Assembly: GCA_030625695.1 (NCBI GenBank)
Contig: DAOUQK010000097.1
Coordinates: 1-10,653 of the forward strand
Source: Paracoccaceae bacterium
Lineage (GTDB): Bacteria; Pseudomonadota; Alphaproteobacteria; Rhodobacterales; Rhodobacteraceae
Direction: 5' to 3'
DNA length: 10,653 nucleotides
Under the pieces are notes generated by a model. The model searched no databases. It saw only the letters and a program-made list of their open reading frames with translations, and had not been told where the DNA came from. Positions 7,333-10,653 of this stretch are shown piece after piece (within the stretch, counting starts at the first letter, position 1; every line of letters begins with the position of its first letter). The position numbers and the translations under genes are program-made.

Positions 7333-7754
7333 TTTGCAGAGGTGGCGGGGTGAACCCCGCCCTACGGCTTATTTTTGGTGTTTCAATTGCGTTCCTTGCG
7401 GCATCGCAATCTTTCGCGGCGCAGTCGTATCGGTGTGTTTTCACCCAAGAGTGCCCGACCGGCGATGCCTGCTCTGCCTATGATCCACGTGAGGTGTCAT
7501 TTTTTCGCAAAGATGGCCCCACCGGTCTCTGGACGCTGACATCTGCGGATGACCCGGACATTCCCTTTACTCAGCTGCCATTCGAAACTGAGGACCTGCG
7601 CGCCTTTGTGTCAACTTCGGTTGATCCCGGCGCGTCGGCTGTGTCGCTGTTGACAGTATTCAGTGATGGCCAGGCAATCTTGGGCATCCACGGCGTGTTT
7701 TTCACACCCGGCTCTGTAACTCATCTGGGCACCTGCGTGCCAAAGGACAGCTAA
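7329..7754 (+). CDS. Small secreted four-cysteine protein of unknown function within the transporter operon
   Basis: I do not recognise this protein. The open frame encodes 141 residues with a hydrophobic N-terminal segment (about 11-30, ending AASQSFAAQ) that reads as a Sec signal peptide cleaved near residue 30, leaving about 110 residues. The mature part has four cysteines (36, 42, 48 and 136), with C-x5-C-x5-C close to its start, suggesting two disulphides in the periplasm. The rest is rich in Asp, Pro, Thr and Ser, with no further membrane segment. Start choice is uncertain: ATG 7329 overlaps the livF stop (ATGA) but lies directly against the GGAGG, while GTG 7350 is preceded by AGAGG (7338-7342). 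A perfect palindrome (7344-7361) covers this start region. The stop overlaps the livH start (TAATG), so it is translationally coupled on both sides and probably functions with the importer, perhaps as an accessory periplasmic factor; that role is inferred. Confidence 0.7.
   Translation: MICRGGGVNPALRLIFGVSIAFLAASQSFAAQSYRCVFTQECPTGDACSAYDPREVSFFRKDGPTGLWTLTSADDPDIPFTQLPFETEDLRAFVSTSVDPGASAVSLLTVFSDGQAILGIHGVFFTPGSVTHLGTCVPKDS
7344..7361. repeat. REP-like palindrome over the start of the secreted-protein gene
   Basis: GGCGGGGT (7344-7351) and ACCCCGCC (7354-7361) are perfect inverted repeats around a 2-base centre. I recall the same G+C-rich palindrome, followed by CTACG as here (7361-7366 reads CCTACG), as a dispersed element in Rhodobacteraceae; this was not searched. 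In mRNA the sequence would place a hairpin over the alternative GTG start and could modulate translation of this gene, or mark where a repeat was absorbed into the coding sequence. Confidence 0.6.
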
Positions 7755-8767
7755 TGGATTTTCTTAACGCAATTGTGGCGATCTCGAACTATATTCTGGT
7801 GCCCGGCATCGCCTATGGCAGCCAGTTGGCGCTTGGCGCACTTGGGGCGACCTTGGTTTATGGCATCCTGCGGTTTTCGAATTTTGCCCATGGCGATACC
7901 ATGGCGTTTGGCACCATGGTGACGATCCTTGTGACCTGGTGGATGCAGTCGGTGGGGATATCGTTGGGGGGGGTGTTGCCAACCGCCCTTTTGGCACTGC
8001 CGTTTGGTATTCTTGGCTGTATGGCGCTGGTGTTGTTCACCGACCGCTTTGTCTATCGGTTTTACCGGCGGCAAAAGGCCAAGCCGGTCATTCTGGTAAT
8101 CGTCTCGATGGGGGTGATGTTCATCATGAACGGCGTCGTGCGCTTTATCATCGGCCCCAATGACCAACGCTTTGCCGATGGTGAGCGGTTTATTATTTCC
8201 GCGCGGGATTTCAAGGCGATGACCGGCTTGCGCGAAGGGTTGGCGATCAAGACGACGCAGGGGATTACCGTGATCACCGCCGTTATCGTTGTGGTGCTGC
8301 TGTTTTGGTTTCTGAACCGGACCCGCACCGGGAAATCCATGCGGGCCTATTCGGATAACGAGGATCTGGCCTTGCTGTCTGGCATCAACCCGGAACGGGT
8401 GGTGATGTATACCTGGTTGATTGTCGCGGCCTTGGCGACGGTGGCGGGGACATTGTATGGGCTGGACAAGACGTTCAAACCGTTCACTTATTTCCAGTTG
8501 TTGTTGCCGATCTTTGCGGCGGCGATTGTCGGCGGTCTGGGTAACCCTCTGGGGGCCATTGCCGGGGGGTATATCATTGCATTCAGTGAGGTGACGATCA
8601 CCTATGCTTGGAAGAAGGTGCTGAAGTACCTCATGCCCGAGAGCCTTGAGCCGTCGAGCTTGGTGCAGCTTCTCAGTACCGATTACAAATTTGCGGTGTC
8701 GTTTGCCATATTGCTGATTGTGTTGCTGTTTCGGCCGACCGGCTTGTTCGCGGGGAAAGCATCATGA
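7754..8767 (+). CDS. livH: ABC importer permease, LivH type
   Basis: A 337-residue integral membrane protein with about eight hydrophobic segments, including residues near 11-38, 50-62, 72-96, 110-134, 170-187, 217-236, 248-280 and 313-326. The N-terminal region GALGATLVYGILRFSNFAHGD (split about residues 28-48) and the cytoplasmic coupling segment GKSMRAYSDNEDLALLSGI (193-211) are typical of LivH; the latter contacts the ATPases. The C-terminus LLFRPTGLFAG is also family-typical. The start shares one base with the preceding stop (TAATG) and the end overlaps livM (ATGA), so it belongs to one coupled operon. Together with LivM it forms the inner-membrane channel for the ligand delivered by the binding protein. 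The family assignment is firm. Confidence 0.94.
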   Translation: MDFLNAIVAISNYILVPGIAYGSQLALGALGATLVYGILRFSNFAHGDTMAFGTMVTILVTWWMQSVGISLGGVLPTALLALPFGILGCMALVLFTDRFVYRFYRRQKAKPVILVIVSMGVMFIMNGVVRFIIGPNDQRFADGERFIISARDFKAMTGLREGLAIKTTQGITVITAVIVVVLLFWFLNRTRTGKSMRAYSDNEDLALLSGINPERVVMYTWLIVAALATVAGTLYGLDKTFKPFTYFQLLLPIFAAAIVGGLGNPLGAIAGGYIIAFSEVTITYAWKKVLKYLMPESLEPSSLVQLLSTDYKFAVSFAILLIVLLFRPTGLFAGKAS

Positions 8768-10068
8768 ACGAACTGATGAAAAATACTGCCCTGTTTGCGC
8801 TGGTCGGCACATTGATCCTGATAACCGGCTTCATGCAAAGCTGGAATGCGGCCATTTTGATCCTTAACATGGGACTTATATCGGCAATTATGGCGATTGG
8901 TGTGAACCTTCAGTGGGGGTTTGCCGGATTGTTCAATATCGGCATCATGGGATTTGTGGCAATTGGCGGGCTGGCTACGGTGCTGGTGTCGATGCCTGCC
9001 ACCCCCGGGGCATGGGATGCCGGCGGCATGGGCGTGGTTATCGGTCTGTTGCTGGGGGCGGCAACCGTGGCTGGCGCGGTTCAGGTGAGGGTGCGCATGG
9101 TGCCGGGACGACGGCGCACTGTGGCGTTGTTGGCGGTGCTGATTGGTGGGTTTTTCATCTATCGCGCTGTGCTGGACCCGGCGGTTTACGCGATCGAACA
9201 GGTTAACCCGGCGGCGACCGGGTATCTTGGCGGGCTTGGCTTGCCGGTGTTGCTTGCCTGGCCGATTGGTGGAGTATTTGCGGCAGGGGTGGCCTGGCTG
9301 ATTGGCAAGACGGCTTTGGGGCTTAGGTCGGACTATCTGGCGATTGCCACGTTGGGTATTTCCGAAATCATTATCGCGGTGCTGAAGAACGAAGATTGGC
9401 TGACCCGCGGAGTAAAGAACGTGATCGGTATTCCGCGCCCGGTGCCGTATGAGATTGATCTGCAAAACGATCCGGGCTTTGTCGAAACGGCGGCGGGGTT
9501 GGGGATTGATCCGGTCACTGCATCCACACTTTATGTAAAATTTGGCTATGGCGTGTTGTTCCTGATCGTGCTGCTGATCGTTTTGTGGCTGGCGCAGATG
9601 GCATTGAAAAGCCCCTGGGGGCGGATGATGCGGGCCATTCGCGACAATGAGGTCGCCGCCGAGGCGATGGGCAAAGACGTGACCGGTCGTCATTTGCAGG
9701 TGTTCATTCTGGGTTCAGCCGTCTGCGGCATCGCGGGTGCCATGATGACCACGCTGGACGGGCAGTTGACGCCCGGAACCTATCAGCCGCTGCGCTTTAC
9801 CTTTCTGGTCTGGGTGATGGTGATTGTTGGTGGGTCAGGCAATAATTTTGGTTCGGTTCTGGGTGGCATGCTGATCTGGTTCTTATGGGTTCAGGTGGAA
9901 CCGATGGGGTTGTTCTTTATTCAGGTGATCACTGCCGGTCTGGCCGAGGGCAGCGCGCTAAAGGCGCATCTGGTTGAGAGTGCGGCGCACATGCGGCTGT
10001 TGACCATGGGGGTGGTGATGTTGCTGGTGCTGAGATTCTGGCCAAAAGGGCTTATCCCTGAAAAGTAG
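8764..10068 (+). CDS. livM: ABC importer permease, LivM type
   Basis: A 434-residue permease, close to the length of E. coli LivM. It has about ten hydrophobic segments. Family motifs are NLQWGFAGLFNIGIMGFVAIG (split over about 48-68), GLRSDYLAIATLGISEII (186-203), the ATPase-coupling loop GRMMRAIRDNEVAAEAMG (286-303), VIVGGSGNNFGSVLGG (353-368) and the C-terminus RFWPKGLIPEK. Residues about 76-160 form a less conserved stretch with a basic patch (RVRMVPGRRR) between hydrophobic segments; I cannot tell whether it is specific to this subfamily. It pairs with LivH in the inner membrane. It is the last gene of the importer block. No terminator hairpin is visible after the TAG at 10066-10068, and remnants of mobile elements begin within about 30 bases. 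Confidence 0.94.
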   Translation: MNELMKNTALFALVGTLILITGFMQSWNAAILILNMGLISAIMAIGVNLQWGFAGLFNIGIMGFVAIGGLATVLVSMPATPGAWDAGGMGVVIGLLLGAATVAGAVQVRVRMVPGRRRTVALLAVLIGGFFIYRAVLDPAVYAIEQVNPAATGYLGGLGLPVLLAWPIGGVFAAGVAWLIGKTALGLRSDYLAIATLGISEIIIAVLKNEDWLTRGVKNVIGIPRPVPYEIDLQNDPGFVETAAGLGIDPVTASTLYVKFGYGVLFLIVLLIVLWLAQMALKSPWGRMMRAIRDNEVAAEAMGKDVTGRHLQVFILGSAVCGIAGAMMTTLDGQLTPGTYQPLRFTFLVWVMVIVGGSGNNFGSVLGGMLIWFLWVQVEPMGLFFIQVITAGLAEGSALKAHLVESAAHMRLLTMGVVMLLVLRFWPKGLIPEK

Positions 10069-10097
10069 GAAAGAGTCACCTTCGGCCTGGGCAAAGT

Positions 10098-10326
10098 CCA
10101 TCGCCGCCAAATGCCCGCCCGAGATATTTAGTGGCTCTCAGGATTTCATTACGTGCCTCCGCCCCGGGTGTTTTCGGCTTCCATGGTTTGGCATTGCGGC
10201 GGGTGGGAATGACCGCATGGGCCCCTCGGCCGACTATCGCATCATGACACCTGCCAGAGCGAAAGGCGAAACAGCACCTTCAGCGTCAGGCATGTCTGGA
10301 TAGCAGCATCGCTGTATGTCGCCCCT
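10098..10326 (-). pseudogene. Broken IS5-family transposase remnant, internally deleted and frameshifted
   Basis: Two transposase pieces are joined on the minus strand. From about 10326 down to 10253 the frame reads RGATYSDAAIQTCLTLKVLF followed by RLSLWQ, which matches the N-terminal region of IS5-group transposases as I recall it. From 10249 down, in another frame, it reads CHDAIVGRGAHAVIP, then TRRNAKPWKP, EARNEILRATKYLGRAF; this normally lies in the C-terminal half. The central catalytic part between them is missing. A one-base loss near 10109 then breaks the expected FWRRW segment (10098-10109), after which similarity fades. The gene is dead. The left end of an IS110-family element interrupts it at about 10327, just before the TYSD motif in the minus-strand reading direction. 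The family call rests on remembered motifs, not a search. Confidence 0.78.
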
Positions 10327-10346
10327 CTTGTCTTACAAAGACAGAG
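10325..10346. repeat. Short inverted repeat at the IS110 left end
   Basis: TGTCTT (10329-10334) and AAGACA (10338-10343) are perfect inverted repeats around ACA, extended by CTC (10325-10327) and GAG (10344-10346) with one bulged T. It sits on the predicted element boundary and may form a hairpin in the recombining end or be part of the transposase recognition site. Confidence 0.6.
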
Positions 10347-10361
10347 GCTCTCGTGTGATTG

Positions 10362-10533
10362 TGGAGCCACTGCCCGGCACGTCATTTATGACGGGCAGTG
10401 GCGGGGGTAGGACCGTTCCGCTCTTGGTCGTTGTGGCCCATCGCTGAGTATGGTCGCCCCCGTCTTTTCTACTGACCTGAACGGATACATGGGCTTTGGG
10501 CCCGCATGACAAGACAAGGTAAGAAAAAGACAA
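10362..10533 (+). ncRNA. Candidate IS110 bridge RNA (5' stem-loop, target-binding loop, donor-binding loop)
   Basis: Folded by eye. (1) 5' stem-loop: CCACTGCCC (10367-10375) with GGGCAGTGG (10393-10401). (2) Target-type loop: CGGGGG (10402-10407) with CCCCCG (10457-10462) and GACC (10411-10414) with GGTC (10452-10455) close an internal loop whose strands are 10415-10425 and 10439-10451, split by a small GGTC/GGCC hairpin (10426-10438). (3) Donor-type loop: 10462-10472 with 10519-10531, about 11 pairs with two bulged A residues, closes strands 10473-10487 and 10509-10518, split by the hairpin CATGGGC (10488-10494) with GCCC (10500-10503) and ATG (10506-10508). Length and order match the published IS621 bridge RNA, about 177 nt, upstream of the transposase. 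CT (left strands) and AG (right strands) occur in both loops, as expected for guides to a CT core. No folding program was run and the RNA ends are estimates. Confidence 0.6.
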
Positions 10534-10577
10534 ATGAACGGCACCATCCATTGGGCGGCAGGCGATGCGCAGCATCG

Positions 10578-10653
10578 TTGAGAGGCGGAATCGATATCTC
10601 GAAAGATACGCTGGACACATATTGGCTCTCAAAACGTAAGCACAAACAATTTG
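10578..10653 (+). CDS. IS110-family transposase, N-terminal fragment (continues beyond window)
   Basis: The frame reads RGGIDISKDTLDTYWLSKR and then KHKQF up to the window end. GIDISKDTLD is the start of the RuvC-like DEDD domain of IS110-family (Piv/MooV-type) recombinases; the Asp in GID is the first DEDD residue. TTG at 10578 is the nearest plausible start. A TTG at 10551 is also in frame, no in-frame ATG was found, and neither TTG has a strong ribosome-binding site, so the start is uncertain. The DEDD and Ser-containing Tnp domains downstream are outside the window, so activity cannot be judged. In this family the protein works with the bridge RNA encoded just upstream. Confidence 0.75.
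   Translation, partial: MRGGIDISKDTLDTYWLSKRKHKQF

Larger units (their letters stand above)
10327..10653 (+). mobile_element. IS110-family insertion sequence, left end (right end outside window)
   Basis: The element is identified by the transposase N-terminus at 10587-10653 and by the long structured noncoding segment before it, the arrangement of the IS110 group in which the left end encodes the bridge RNA. The boundary is placed at CT 10327-10328 because IS110 elements recombine at a CT core, because the 8 bases from there are complementary to the proposed donor guide, and because the IS5 remnant reading frame reaches this point. The boundary could be off by a few bases. No terminal inverted repeat is expected for this family. 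Confidence 0.72.

Noticed and set aside
8683..9693. Long minus-strand open frame (336 codons) opposite livH and livM
   Set aside because: It is antisense to well-supported permease genes, and its translation is rich in His, Arg, Gln and Pro without motifs, as expected for a shadow frame in G+C-rich DNA.
10534..10581. Short plus-strand frame from ATG 10534 as the transposase start
   Set aside because: It is in a different frame from GIDISKDTLD and stops after 15 codons.
10333..10632. Minus-strand 99-codon open frame in the IS110 left end
   Set aside because: It is antisense to the transposase start and to the proposed structured RNA, and its translation shows no domain.
1..10653. CRISPR arrays, tRNA or rRNA genes, riboswitches
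   Set aside because: No regularly spaced repeats were seen (the only tandem repeat has two adjacent copies), and I recognised no tRNA, rRNA or riboswitch core.

Overview
The window looks like chromosomal DNA of an alphaproteobacterium, most likely a marine Rhodobacteraceae (Roseobacter-group) species. This is inferred from the moderately high G+C, the gene families, short intergenic repeats of a kind I associate with that family, and an IS5-type transposase remnant whose peptide motifs I recall from rhodobacteral elements. No search could be run, so the taxonomy is an inference.

Region 1 (1-3932, all +) is a tightly packed catabolic operon. It holds the C-terminal part of a MarR-family regulator, a crotonase (enoyl-CoA hydratase family), an acyl-CoA dehydrogenase and a benzoate/2-aminobenzoate-type aryl-CoA ligase. 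Genes overlap or sit close together. The set fits a CoA-thioester route for an aromatic or alicyclic acid: the ligase activates the acid, upstream enzymes outside the window would dearomatise the ring, and the dehydrogenase and crotonase carry out beta-oxidation-like steps. The 2-aminobenzoyl-CoA (anthranilate) pathway of Azoarcus evansii is the closest known model, but the substrate is not proven here.

Region 2 (3933-4429) is a 497-bp gap without a convincing gene. It contains an exact 14-bp tandem duplication and an inverted repeat upstream of the next gene.

Region 3 (4430-10068, all +) encodes a complete HAAT/Liv-type ABC importer: periplasmic binding protein, a strong intrinsic terminator, two ATPases (LivG, LivF), a small four-cysteine secreted protein of unknown function, and two permeases (LivH, LivM). 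The terminator suggests the binding protein is made in excess over the membrane complex. Next to the aryl-CoA ligase, the importer probably brings in the aromatic acid rather than branched-chain amino acids.

Region 4 (10069-10653) is mobile DNA. A broken, internally deleted IS5-family transposase on the minus strand is interrupted near 10327 by the left end of an IS110-family element. The transposase N-terminus of that element (GIDISKDTLD) is cut by the window end. The roughly 250 bp before its start can be folded by eye into a 5' stem-loop and two internal-loop domains, the layout of an IS110 bridge RNA. The right strand of the second loop is complementary over 8 nt to the predicted left end of the element, as a donor guide should be. 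This is the most interesting part of the window.
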